From contig ATSW01006146.1 of NCBI GenBank assembly GCA_000444245.1, positions 1 through 21,594 on the forward strand: a stretch of 21,594 bases of DNA. The letters run 5' to 3'. Positions 1 to 8,727 of this stretch are shown piece after piece. The position numbers and the translations under genes are program-made. Under the pieces are notes generated by a model. That model was given only the letters and a program-made list of their open reading frames with translations, had not been told where the DNA came from and did no database searches. This stretch comes from Botryllus schlosseri. Taxonomy: Eukaryota > Chordata > Ascidiacea > Stolidobranchia > Styelidae. The number at the start of each line of letters is the position of its first letter. Positions within the stretch are counted from its first letter, which is position 1.

Positions 1-72
1 ATACTATCCATGGGCAGTTCTTTCTTTCTCCTGGTGGATAGTTTATGGGAAAGGAAATTTTATAAGCCATAA
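1..72 (+). CDS. Ig-domain protein, exon (Ig a, first half, partial at left edge)
   Basis: The window opens inside this exon. Reading from base 2 gives YYPWAVLSFSWWIVYGKGN followed by FISH, then the two bases AA before a GTGAGA donor at 73. This resembles the stretch of an Ig domain around the core Trp (here in FSWW), with a following turn (YGKG) and a beta strand. The conserved first Cys would lie just upstream, outside the window. The exon ends in phase 2, which is what the acceptor at 3486 needs: AA plus G makes Lys and the frame continues into the second half of the same Ig domain. The short length and missing Cys keep confidence moderate; the phase match is the main support. Confidence 0.6.
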   Translation: MLSMGSSFFLLVDSLWERKFYKP

Positions 73-847
73 GTGAGAATTCACTAGAGAGCGTATTCAC
101 TAATACAAGGATATACAAGAACTGGGTCGTTTCGTCATCCTCCCATTGATTTGTTGTTCGTTACATCAAATTATGCCCTGCGTATGGCATTGTGCATTGC
201 ATGTGCATATGCTGATAAAATAATATGGCCGATGATTGATTTAATGCATAGTTTATCGACAGTTATTGAACAGTATCATATGTATGTGTGTCACCGTGAT
301 ATAAATTAGTGCCTTAGTAAAGGTGCACTCAAGTTGAAACCATGCAGTCGATACTTCCCTGACCTAAAGTTATCACGTAATCTTGGCATGTCTCCCGACC
401 TGTGTGATTGCATTATTGTATATGGATCATTCGGAGTAACTAATCTATTTGTTGACTCATATATATAGGGTATAGGCCACGCTTGGGCATTCTCATATTT
501 CAACATGCACACAGGACACACATACTGTGTTGATACTTCGAATGGGACATAAAGGACATAACGGCAATTGAGCATGTATATAATGTCGCATGGATAAGTG
601 AAGTAAATATCATCCGGACAACACTTAAGTGTGAGGCATGTAAGAATGCGTCATTTATTTCACCGTTTGTTAGAAATCACGTCTCTTCTCTTGTGTGTGG
701 AGGCCTCATTCCCAACGCCCAAAATATTAATAGCCCTATGCCTAAACCCTCAGCAAGGTCCATAAACCCAAGTGAAATACCTAAGCCGATCCTTCCAAAA
801 TAAGACCTGTACAGATCTGACCATGAACCAACTCCTGACTGTTTGAA
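73..847. other. Intron sequence, no recognised content
   Basis: This is the left part of the 3.4-kb intron after the first exon. I see no ORF of interest, terminal repeat or RNA gene. The 89-codon minus-strand ORF at 306-575 lacks any recognisable motif. Confidence 0.6.
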
Positions 848-1015
848 TGTTGTGTCTAGTTGCGGATTTTGAAAAGTGAGTAGTTCTATTGCTAGTTGCG
901 TATTAAAAATAGTGTCGAAACGTCCCGAAAACGGGCGTCGTTGTTTGGTGTGAATCGTTCTGTTTGTTGTGTGATGTTCTTGCAGCCACTTCTAGCTCAG
1001 AGCCATCACTACTAA
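848..1015 (+). repeat. Repeat C, left part (interrupted copy 1)
   Basis: This segment has landmarks gattttgaaaagtgagtag, then ..gtgtgaatcgt.. and ..cagccactt/tagctca..cactactaa. The same landmarks occur in the same order at 18117-18310. The copy is cut at 1015 by MITE A and resumes after 2835. The family is not recognised. It is dispersed, has no coding potential, and carries the phrase 'ttgaaaa-gtga-tagtt' near both ends. Confidence 0.6.
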
Positions 1016-1266
1016 TAGGGTTGCATTTAAAACAAATGGTTGTTTGAAACACTTTTTTTAAAACATGTTTTAAGGAGTGTTTTAAACAAAGGCCTTAAAA
1101 ATGTGTTTATTTAAGTTGTATAATTATGCAATAATTGTGTAAATACTTTCCAAAAACATGTTGTATGAGCCTGTGGACGACGATTACCACCCGATATAGT
1201 CGACGTATACGAGATGAGATGGTTGGAACCCTCGAATAGTCGGTTCAACAGCTACAGTATGTAGAT

Positions 1267-2510
1267 CAGAGGTCTCAAACTCAAATGAGCTCGCGGGCCA
1301 ATTTCCTACTTTTGATGATGCCGCGGGCCGCAGCACCAATAATGAGGATATTCAATGTAATATTTCCAAGTAGGCCTTTTTTGACAGGACCTTGTAGACA
1401 GGCATTCCACAATCATCTTAGATATGTAATTTTCTATTGTAATATCCGCGCTTGACACGAAAAAAATCATATTATCAAAATTTGAATAAAATTGGTTTCG
1501 TGGCGGGCGTAATTTTTTTAATTAATGAGTTATGGACATCCTAGGACAGGATGCATCTTGCACCCCTTGTGATTCCAATGAGATTTCTCGTTGCCCCTGT
1601 CCATTTTCAACACAATTTCTGATGGTACCTATATGAAAATTAGAAAGCCCATTCACATAAAATCGCGCATAGCGCAAATACTATTCCCCAGTTGAATAAA
1701 TTGGCCAGAAAGATATTCCACAGCACATAGGCCTAATTCCACAATGCATCTTGTGCACCCGGATGTGGTGCTTCGTACCTTGATGGGGTCTACGGAGCCT
1801 GGTTAGAAAGCCATGAAATAGAAATGTCCAATCGGCAACGAATTCATTGGTGTAACAGCTGTAGAGCGTACTAATACCTTTCTCGACACCGACAATAAAA
1901 TGGATAAAGAGAACAAACAATACCCAACATGTAACCAACTATACGTCATGGGGGTCACAGAATGCCATGGTTGCCCTACTGACCTGATTAGATAGCTACG
2001 CAACGCCAGCAACGCAACGCCAGCAACGCCAGCAACGATGTTCCCCATGACAGTTTCATAGATTGTTTCGTCCGTAGGAATACCAGTCACCGTTCCGAGT
2101 CGCAAACCCTTCTCGGGTTTTACCGCTTGACCCGACTTGACCCGACTCAACTCAACTCATTTTTAATAACTCACCCAGTCAATCCCAAATCGAGTAATGT
2201 TACGAGAAGGTCGCACCAAACCAAATCACAACTTTCAGTCACGAATCATCAAGGGTCATTTTTTATCATCATGAATCAGAAATGTGACGTAATAGCAGAT
2301 CTTCTACTGTATAGCAGCTTTTAAAAGTGATGTGATAGTGAAGTTTTTCGAGATTTCAGTGATCTTTATAGTAGTTTTAGGGTGAACTTTAAGATCTTAT
2401 AACTAAAAAAAATATATGGCACGTGAATATATTGTTGAATACTTGAAATTCCCAAATGCCGTCGCGGGCCGCACAAAATGCTTTCGCGGGCCGCGTGTTT
2501 GAGACCTCTG
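1267..2510. mobile_element. hAT-B copy 1, non-autonomous hAT element inserted in MITE A
   Basis: The ends are CAGAGGTCTCAAAC and GTTTGAGACCTCTG, a perfect 14-bp inverted repeat, flanked by perfect 8-bp duplications ATGTAGAT (1259-1266 and 2511-2518). The subterminal GCGGGCC / CGCGGGCCGC boxes near both ends are typical of Charlie-type hAT elements. The 1244-bp interior has only short ORFs on both strands with no transposase motif, so this is a non-autonomous copy. It holds a small GCAACGCCA tandem repeat (1995-2038) and a CTTGACCCGA / CTCAA simple repeat (2126-2158). A second copy starts at 21027. Confidence 0.85.
1995..2038 (+). repeat. Short tandem repeat, unit about GCAACGCCA
   Basis: Near-perfect alternation of gcaacgcca and gcaac units lies inside hAT-B. 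The second hAT-B copy has only a short cognate around 21490 (aagctacgaaacgcaaac), so the expansion is specific to this copy. Confidence 0.7.
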
Positions 2511-2835
2511 ATGTAGATTGTGGATACAGATCATTGGCACGGAATGACTGTTCTGATGATGATGACCGCCGACCGCAAAAATATTGCAAGACGATGTAGG
2601 CCTGGTTAAAGATATTTTTGGGCCGTAAATAACATGGGTTGGAAGCCTATTTCATAAAAAGAGTTATATCTACCCTATATTTTCAATTGTGATTATCAAT
2701 TCACTATGACGTCACAATTGAACATGCGTGACGTCAAGGCTTAAGAAAACAATAAAAAACATGTTTTAGGCAAGGGCCTTGTCTTAAACATGCTTGTTTT
2801 AAATTAAATGGATTTTTGTTTTAAACACAACCATA

Positions 2836-3125
2836 ACTGCTAACGGAAGCGAAGCCTCGGATGGGTTTAGGGGTCGCAAACCCTACCATTCCCAACTCGA
2901 AACCCCGTCACTTTCTTTGAAAGAAAGACTTTATATATCCAATATTCGTAAGCTCATTTGCAATTAATTTCAGAATCTAGGTAGGCGTGTTTAGTTTTGA
3001 AGGCCGTTAATTCTAGCTCTACATAGTTCGTGGCGTCTAGTTCCGAGATTTGAAAAAGTGAATAGTTCTAGTTCTAGTTCTCGTTGTTGATTTCGAAAAT
3101 CTAGCAATTTGTACAAGTCTGTCGA
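2836..3125 (+). repeat. Repeat C, right part (interrupted copy 1)
   Basis: This continues repeat C after the MITE A insertion. It shares with 18310-18570 the landmarks ggtttagggg/gtttagtgg, cccaactcgaaac/caaactcgaaac, tttatatatccaat/gattatatccccaat, a tagttctagttctagttc tract (tagttgtagttgtag in copy 2) and caatttgtacaagtc/taatttgtacaggtc. It is non-coding. Confidence 0.6.
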
Positions 3126-3485
3126 CAATACTAAAGTAATAAGTCCCCTACTAAACTCAACGTCATTATTTTTCGAGAAAAGAGAGCGGGGCGGAAGGAG
3201 GCTCTAGATCCGTATATTGCAGTGTGCTCAACTTGTACAAACGGTCGTCCATGCCGAGGTTTAGCCCTGCACTTGACTAGTGCACTAGTTTGTGTACTTC
3301 AACTTCGGTTTCCACTGAACTTCAAACGTATATATATAGGTCTGCTTGAAGTTGTAACAGTGTTGTTGCGGGTTGAAAAATAGACCCAGGTCGAAAGCGC
3401 ATGGGACAGTATGCTATCACGCACTATGCTGTTGTTAAATTGGCCCAACCTTTCAACAATTAACCGGCAATTTTTCGGCAAACAG
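3126..3485. other. Intron sequence up to the Ig a acceptor
   Basis: No repeat or gene was recognised here. The last 25 bases contain a weak T tract (aatttttcgg) before the acceptor used at 3486. Confidence 0.55.
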
Positions 3486-3619
3486 GAGAAATATTAGACG
3501 CGGCGAATCAACACTTCTGATTTCGAGAATCAGCAGAAATGAAAATGGTGGATATACATGTACTGCCGACAACGGACATGGCCGACCGCAATCTGCAACG
3601 ACTATCGTCAATGTCTATT
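3486..3619 (+). CDS. Ig-domain protein, exon (Ig a, second half)
   Basis: The exon lies between an acceptor (..caaacag, ends 3485) and a strong donor GTAAGT at 3620. Its one leading base completes a codon and 44 open codons follow, read from AGA at 3487. The translation includes STLLISRISRNENGGYTC and then TADNGHGRPQSATTIVNVY. This is the end of an I-set/C2 Ig domain: hydrophobic strand E (LLIS), the G-x-Y-x-C motif with the second core Cys, an A-x-N-x-x-G turn, and a closing strand G (TTIVNVY). Acceptor phase is 2 and donor phase is 1. This is one of the clearest coding islands in the window. The protein is presumably extracellular or a cell-surface Ig protein; that is inferred from the fold only. 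Confidence 0.88.
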
Positions 3620-4276
3620 GTAAGTAAACATTCTTCATCACAACAAAACCCTATTGGTCATAGGGCATGCTCGCGTTTTTCCTAGTTAAAATATGTATAC
3701 GATTACAGTACCAATATACATGCAAGGAACTTATTGTATCAATGCACAGAACATTGCTAGAGAAAAGGGTGTGTAGTCACACCGTAAACGTGACATACAG
3801 AATAAAATACAGATTGGAATTCAGAAACCTCGAAGTGTCGAATGAATATTTACTGGACTTGTTAGCGACTGAACAACATTTCCTTATTTACGTGCTTCAA
3901 TTTAGAGCCAATTTCAGTCTATCATCATTACCTTTCCGCGTTTTTCTTTCTCTGTGTTTATATATCCAATCTCCAGTTTAGTTCTTTTGGTTACTTCGTG
4001 GATAGACGTTTCCGATAGATTCGTGGTTTTAACGATCTGTTATTATAATCTGGCGTCCCTGTGTACATAAATAGTTTCTTTCGCATTCTATTTGTGCTTA
4101 TTCTAGTTTGTCGGGGATCTTGGCATTTATATGTTGTGTTTGATTTACACCGCGATATAAGTCTGAGGTATATTATGTTTTCGTATAGGCTACCATCTTC
4201 AGGCTGTGAATAGGCACTATTTTCGGTGACCGTGGTGCACCGCCATCGCAATAACGATAAACTGAACGATTGGGGC
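3620..4276. other. Intron sequence, no recognised content
   Basis: ORFs at 3667-3981 (+) and 3991-4251 (-) are unremarkable in composition, show no motif and lie in an intron. No terminal repeats were found. Confidence 0.55.
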
Positions 4277-4278
4277 TA

Positions 4279-4698
4279 GGGTTGCCTTTATAAGAAACGG
4301 TGTTTTAAAACAATTTGTTTAAAACATGCTTTAAATAGTGTTTTAAAGAAAGGCCTTAATTTTTATTTGGTTTTTCAAGTTGTAAAATCATGCCATAGTT
4401 GTGTAAATACCTTTCAAAAAGCATGTTGTTATTGAGCCTAACGGTCAATTACTACCGGATATAGCCGGCGTATATCGATATGGGATGGTGGAACCCTGAA
4501 AATAGTCGGTTCAACAATAATAATGCAGATGTTTCGTCAAAGAGCAATATATACCCTGCATTTTCAATTGTCAATGTCAATCCATTATGTCGTCACAATC
4601 GAATATTCGTGACGTCATGACTTAAAAATCAAACAATGAAAACATGTTTTAATCATGTTTTTTTTATTTTAAATTGATTTTTGTTTTAAATGCAACCC
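4279..4698. mobile_element. MITE A, copy 2
   Basis: It starts GGGTTGCCTTTATAAGAAAC and ends GTTTTAAATGCAACCC, and is flanked by TA (4277-4278 and 4699-4700). It aligns by eye along its full length with MITE A copy 1 minus the hAT insertion: same T-rich ends, AAAACATG hairpin arms, GTGTAAATACC, the (G)ATATAGCCGGCGTATA region, TAGTCGGTTCAACA, TATACCCTGCATTTTCAATT and GTGACGTCA. At 420 bp it is shorter than copy 1 (about 564 bp), mainly in the right half. No coding capacity. Confidence 0.72.
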
Positions 4699-4766
4699 TA
4701 ATTGGAGCTAGAAGTCAGCCCGATCAAATGCAACCCTAATTGGAGCTAGAAGTCAGCCCGATCAAA
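4691..4766 (+). repeat. Exact 38-bp tandem duplication at a MITE A end
   Basis: Bases 4691-4728 and 4729-4766 are identical, beginning tgcaaccctaattggagc. The unit carries the last bases of the MITE terminal repeat plus its flank, so the terminus is present twice in a row. The exact identity suggests a recent duplication. Confidence 0.9.
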
Positions 4767-5357
4767 TCCAGTCCACGACGATTGATTCCATGCGTACTTT
4801 CATTTGATTTGGATACTTCCTATGGCTTATCAAATAAATATTTTTCTGTTGTAGCAAGGTGATATGAAATTCGGAATGAAAATTTACGTTTTCATGCAAC
4901 AAAAGCATAAGACTAATGACGTTTTATTGCCTTATAATATAATGCATAATGACAATATGACTATATATCGATATTCTACAAGGAGTTGCGTGGTCAGGGG
5001 CCAACGGGCGCCTATGCCCTTCCAAATTTATGACTTGTCAATTGTGAACGAACTTCCATTATATGTTGCAATGGATATTAGTGGCTGTATGTAATTGTTA
5101 AATATCTTTCTTACCATAATTTTATCGTGGCTACGCCTATAGGTATTAATAGTATGAAGAAAACTGCGTATATAGGTCTCTTTAAAGAGCATGCAGATTC
5201 TACGAAATGGGCTATAGACACGGTATGAATTGTATCCTATTTTATCGGAATAAGAACCTGCCCAAATATGCAGTCAGTAGCTAGTTTATTTCGTGATGTC
5301 TCAGTAGGCCTGTAAATGTGTAAGTGTGGCCAAACTGATCATATCTTGTATTTGCAG
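4767..5357. other. Intron sequence, no recognised content
   Basis: AT-rich intron with a 76-codon ORF (4864-5094) that shows no Ig or other motif. The acceptor for the Ig b exon lies at its end. Confidence 0.55.
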
Positions 5358-5531
5358 ATCTATCCCCACCACGTTTAAGACTTTATTTGCCAACCAGCGC
5401 CGTTCCGCCAGGAAATAGATGGTACGTACGGACCGTTATTTTGCTTTGCGAGACAACTTCATACCCTCAGCCTTCAGTCGCATGGTATTGGAGAGGAAGG
5501 AGAATTAGCACGACGCAGGCCAGGAATCTAA
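5358..5531 (+). CDS. Ig-domain protein, exon (Ig b, first half)
   Basis: The acceptor is ..gtatttgcag (ends 5357) and the donor GTAAGT begins at 5532. The preceding T plus AT gives Tyr, then LSPPRLRLYLPTSAVPPGN leads into an Ig domain. VILLCETTSYPQPSVAWYW carries the first core Cys and, 12 residues later, the core Trp, with the usual Y-P-x-P between them. WRGRRI is the following C' strand. Both borders are phase 1. The SPP linker directly continues the end of Ig a, so the two domains are adjacent with no other module between them. Confidence 0.9.
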
Positions 5532-5607
5532 GTAAGTGACGCTGGACTATGTAGAATCACGGATGAATGGAGAGGCATTTCCATTGTATTTGTTTTGGAA
5601 TACGCAG

Positions 5608-5784
5608 ATTACAAAATGACGCCGCTAAGACAGTACGACGGGGAGCTTTCGAGTCACATGTTGAAGATATGGAACGCGACATCGACGCATTATGGGGAAT
5701 ACTCGTGCCAGACGTCTTTAGATCTCGGAAGAGAGTACTGGATGCCGGCTACTATTGCGAATGTAACATTTTCTGAGGACATAG
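5608..5784 (+). CDS. Ig-domain protein, exon (Ig b, second half)
   Basis: A 76-bp intron separates this exon from the first half of Ig b. The acceptor is ..ggaatacgcag (ends 5607) and the donor GTGAGC begins at 5785. Phase is 1 at both borders. The reading frame gives NYKMTPLRQYDGELSSHMLK, then IWNATSTHYGEYSCQTS with the second core Cys in a G-E-Y-S-C motif; the Asp usual four residues before the Tyr is His here. The domain closes with ATIANVTFSEDI. Two N-glycosylation sequons are visible (NAT, NVT), as expected for an exported domain. An overlapping ORF in another frame (5567-5776) is a shadow. Confidence 0.9.
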
Positions 5785-7100
5785 GTGAGCGGATACAGAT
5801 ATCATCTGAATCTTTCTAATCTAGTTCTATCTGCTGAAAGTCGGTTGACAAAAACTACACTTTTAGCGAATATAGTGTGTATATCAACACTACACGAAAT
5901 CAGAACCCAACTCGGAATTATACCGCAGTACAAACCAAACAGAGCGATTCAATCCAAATGGTGCTTCACAAATTCGAATAGATTAATGCTTCACACCAAC
6001 CTTTTTAGACCAATCGCCCCCTCATGACGCTTGAAATATATTTATCACCCCCATATTTTCCGATCCGAGAAAGAGAACATATAAACGGGACATTATGCAG
6101 ATAACTCTGATCGCTGGTAAAGTGACTAAAAACCGTCAACTTTTCGCAGTGATGTCGGTATCTGAGGATAGCGCGGGGCGAGTTGACCTTTTTTTTTCAG
6201 TCAACTTTCGCGGCAGTTGCAGAATAAACCAGAATATTTTGTGCCAGTATCCAGTTGCCGTGTAAATATATATCTGACTGAACCTTCTAACATTTTCTCC
6301 CCCTGTCGCCTCTTTCGCACGTTTTTACCCTTCCCCCCACAATCGCCCCATTGTTATTATCGCCCCTGTTCTCAGAATCGCCACGTTAGAAACCACTGCC
6401 TTATGCCATTATTCAATCAGAAACGCCTCTTCCGCAAAGTAACCACAGGAATTAAGCTAGCGATTCAATATATGCAGGGCAGAAAACTCTATATTTGATA
6501 ACGATGATTGGCTCGAATCGGGCAATAATGAAATTGCAACACACAAATAAGGAAATGCGTGATCGAGTTTTCTTAATTAGAAGCTAGTTCTGTTGTTGTT
6601 TACCACCTTTTGGGTGTGAATGCACACTCTTTTCGCGGAGACTGTAGAGTTCACACCAAACGAACATCGTGTAATGTACTTTATTTAATCTCCGGTAATG
6701 TTTTTTCTTCTTGTTGTTACATCCGTCCTGGTTGGTGTAATTAAGTCAAATGCACCATTGCTCCCCTTAACTCATCCCCTCAAGCTTGATGCATAGCAAT
6801 CTAAGGCCATAAATTCTGCCATTGGCAAGCATCGGTTGGATAATCTTGCTTGTGCTAAAAATTATCGAGACGACAGATTTCACGTCGTCGGAAACGGCCG
6901 TTCACACTTTCATTTGTGTGCCCTGGAGTCGACTTTTATCAAAATACACAAGCCAAGTCTGTGTCAACAAAAATAGTTCCTGTACCATCTAAAAATAGAA
7001 CATTTGACGCTCTGTTATTCTAAATTTCATCCTGGTGAAGTCATATGTTGGTTACGATAGTTGATATACAATGTTCATTCCAATTCTCCACTACTAGTAG
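5785..7100. other. Intron sequence, largely unrecognised
   Basis: This is the left part of the 5.8-kb intron. The only structure noted is an inverted repeat, TTTGGGTGTGAA (6609-6620) against TTCACACCAAA (6650-6660), with a loop of about 29 bases and one bulged G. ORFs at 5785-6027 and 6217-6498 carry no recognisable motif. Confidence 0.5.
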
Positions 7101-7160
7101 CTGAAGATTACCACTGACGAGTGTCAGTCGAAAATATTCGGGCTCATTTCAATACGAATA
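7101..7160 (+). repeat. Repeat E, copy 1
   Basis: This short dispersed segment is shared with 12580-12639. Common landmarks are ctg-[ac]-[ac]gattacc, tgacgagtg, aaatattcggg and tttcaata. The family is not recognised. It ends shortly before the hAT-3 insertion point. Confidence 0.5.
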
Positions 7161-7453
7161 GTCGAATATACTATTGAATTGTATAATGAAGTCCTGTACC
7201 TCCAGGAAGCTCTTGATTGCATATGAAGAATGCCAGTGGCGGCTCGTCCTATAGGGCAACTGGGGCATTGCCCCGCCTAAAATTCTGTTCAATAACAATT
7301 CTTTACCATTTATAGACGCACAGCAATCTATATATACCGAAATCACAGCGAAAATCGTATTCTTCTTGTCCTTTCGCTTGTAAATGCCCATATGTAGCGA
7401 AGTCTCTGCGAAAATCGAATTCTCTTCCGTGTTTTCGCTTTGCGAATGCCTAG

Positions 7454-7469
7454 CCGGGGCATGCCCCGG
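7454..7469. repeat. Perfect 16-bp GC palindrome in hAT-3
   Basis: CCGGGGCATGCCCCGG reads the same on both strands. A related TGGGGCATTGCCCC stands near the left terminus (about 7261-7274). Subterminal repeats of this kind may be transposase contact sites in hAT elements; that role is inferred. Confidence 0.8.
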
Positions 7470-7629
7470 TAGCGCTCATAATAAGCTTTCACTGTCTATT
7501 CTCTCAAAGCCGCGCACAATAAAGAAACGGTGATTTACTCTCTCCTATTCATAAAATTACCGAGCAACAGGGGCAACATAGCCTAGTTGCCCTTAAGGTG
7601 TGATGTAACAATCGTATCTATATCTGAAC

Positions 7630-8690
7630 TCGGTTACCGTCATATGCGTTGAGTCGATCTTTGCTGGTATAGGTCGATTTTGATGGTGTTTCACTCCATG
7701 ATAATTCTTGAAACTTCATATGTCATGTCGTGATGGTGGTATTTAACACTGTCCTAAGTGTTAGGGTTTCTACTCAAAGTTTAGGGTAGTAATTCCGTTT
7801 CCGAAGTTGAGAGTGTGCTGATCCGTCATGTATCGCAAACAGATTTTACTCAAAAGCCGGTATTGGTGTCCATTGATTTTGACGATGTTCCATACCGAGA
7901 TCGGTAATGACATTTGGCACGGTAAGCCTTAATGTTAGTATCGAACGCTGTGCCAAGTTTTAAGTTTGTCACTGAACTATGTTAGTGGTAATTTCGTTTC
8001 CTAAGTCGAGTGAGAGCTGACTTGTCATTTATCGCAAACATATTTTACGCAAGGCCGGTATTGGTCTCCATTGATTTTAACGATGCTCCTTAGCTAGATC
8101 CGTCATGAGCTTTTGCATGGTATGTCTTGATTTTAGTATCGAACGCTGTGCCAAGTCTCAAGGTTGGTACTCAATGATTCGGGCAGCAATTTCGTTATCA
8201 AGGTCGAGTATGGTAGAGATGTGCGCTGATCTGACACTTAGCCTACCTAACGCATTGCGGATTTCACGCAAAAGCCGGTGTATCTGTGTTAACGCTAACT
8301 GTGTTCCATACTGAGATAGTTGATGAGATGATGATATCATGAAACAGTTTACTAACATCCTCGGTTTGCATTCAAATATTTAGTTTTATTTTATATTCTT
8401 CAATGTCAATTTCACCGTGAAATTGTGACCTTCAGGCCATTTGCTTACAATTACAACCCCTGTCAAGCGCGATAGCTGTTTCGTTTTCGATGGCGGCTAA
8501 CAGCTGATCGCTTGATCAGCCTATTCCTCGGTAAATATTACGCAAAATTCGGTGTTGGTCTGTTCGTATTAATTTTGACAGTGTACCATACCGAAAACGG
8601 TCATGAGGCTACTTCTCGATGATTTCGTGTAACAGTGTACCAAGTTTTCGGCTTTCAATCACGTATTTATTCGGTAATATATTTTCCAAA
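7630..8690 (+). repeat. Degenerate tandem array inside hAT-3, unit about 200-275 bp
   Basis: A unit recurs with landmarks in fixed order: GCCGGTATTGGT at about 7857, GGCCGGTATTGGT at 8053, GCCGGTGTATCTG at 8273 and TTCGGTGTTGGT at 8548. Each is followed by ATTGATTTTGACGATG-like sequence, then CATACCGA, then (T)AGTATCGAACGCTGTGCCAAG (about 7937 and 8136; worn later), a TTTCGTTTCCTAAG-like step and a GCAAACA-ATTTTACGCA step. The first unit (from about 7630) is the most diverged. About five units in all. The small ORFs at 8105-8314 and 8158-8358 lie in the array and are chance. Confidence 0.7.
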
Positions 8691-8727
8691 GGCGATTTTG
8701 CAGCAGACATAGATAGACACTATAGAC

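Larger units (their letters stand above)
1018..2833. mobile_element. MITE A, copy 1 (TA-target DNA transposon derivative), split by hAT-B
   Basis: The left end GGGTTGCATTTAAAACAAA matches the reverse complement of the right end, TGGTTGTGTTTAAAACAAA, with 3 differences in 19. TA flanks both sides (1016-1017, 2834-2835). Removing the inserted hAT-B and one target copy leaves about 564 bp. Copy 2 at 4279-4698 shares the internal landmarks AAAACATG-TTTTAA, AAGGCCTTAA, GTGTAAATAC, TAGTCGGTTCAACA and GTGACGTCA. It has no coding capacity. A TA target suggests a Tc1/mariner-like or another TA-specific family; the superfamily is not settled. Confidence 0.7.

Noticed and set aside
1681-2150. Overlapping minus-strand ORFs of 85 and 115 codons
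   Set aside because: They lie inside non-autonomous hAT-B, contain translated tandem repeat, and the cognate part of the second copy (21300-21500) does not keep them open.
4864-5094. 76-codon plus-strand ORF in the intron before Ig b
   Set aside because: No Cys/Trp Ig pattern, no splice borders of fitting phase, and AT-rich chance composition.
8105-8358. Small ORFs on both strands with regular composition
   Set aside because: They arise from the tandem array in hAT-3; neighbouring units do not conserve the frame.
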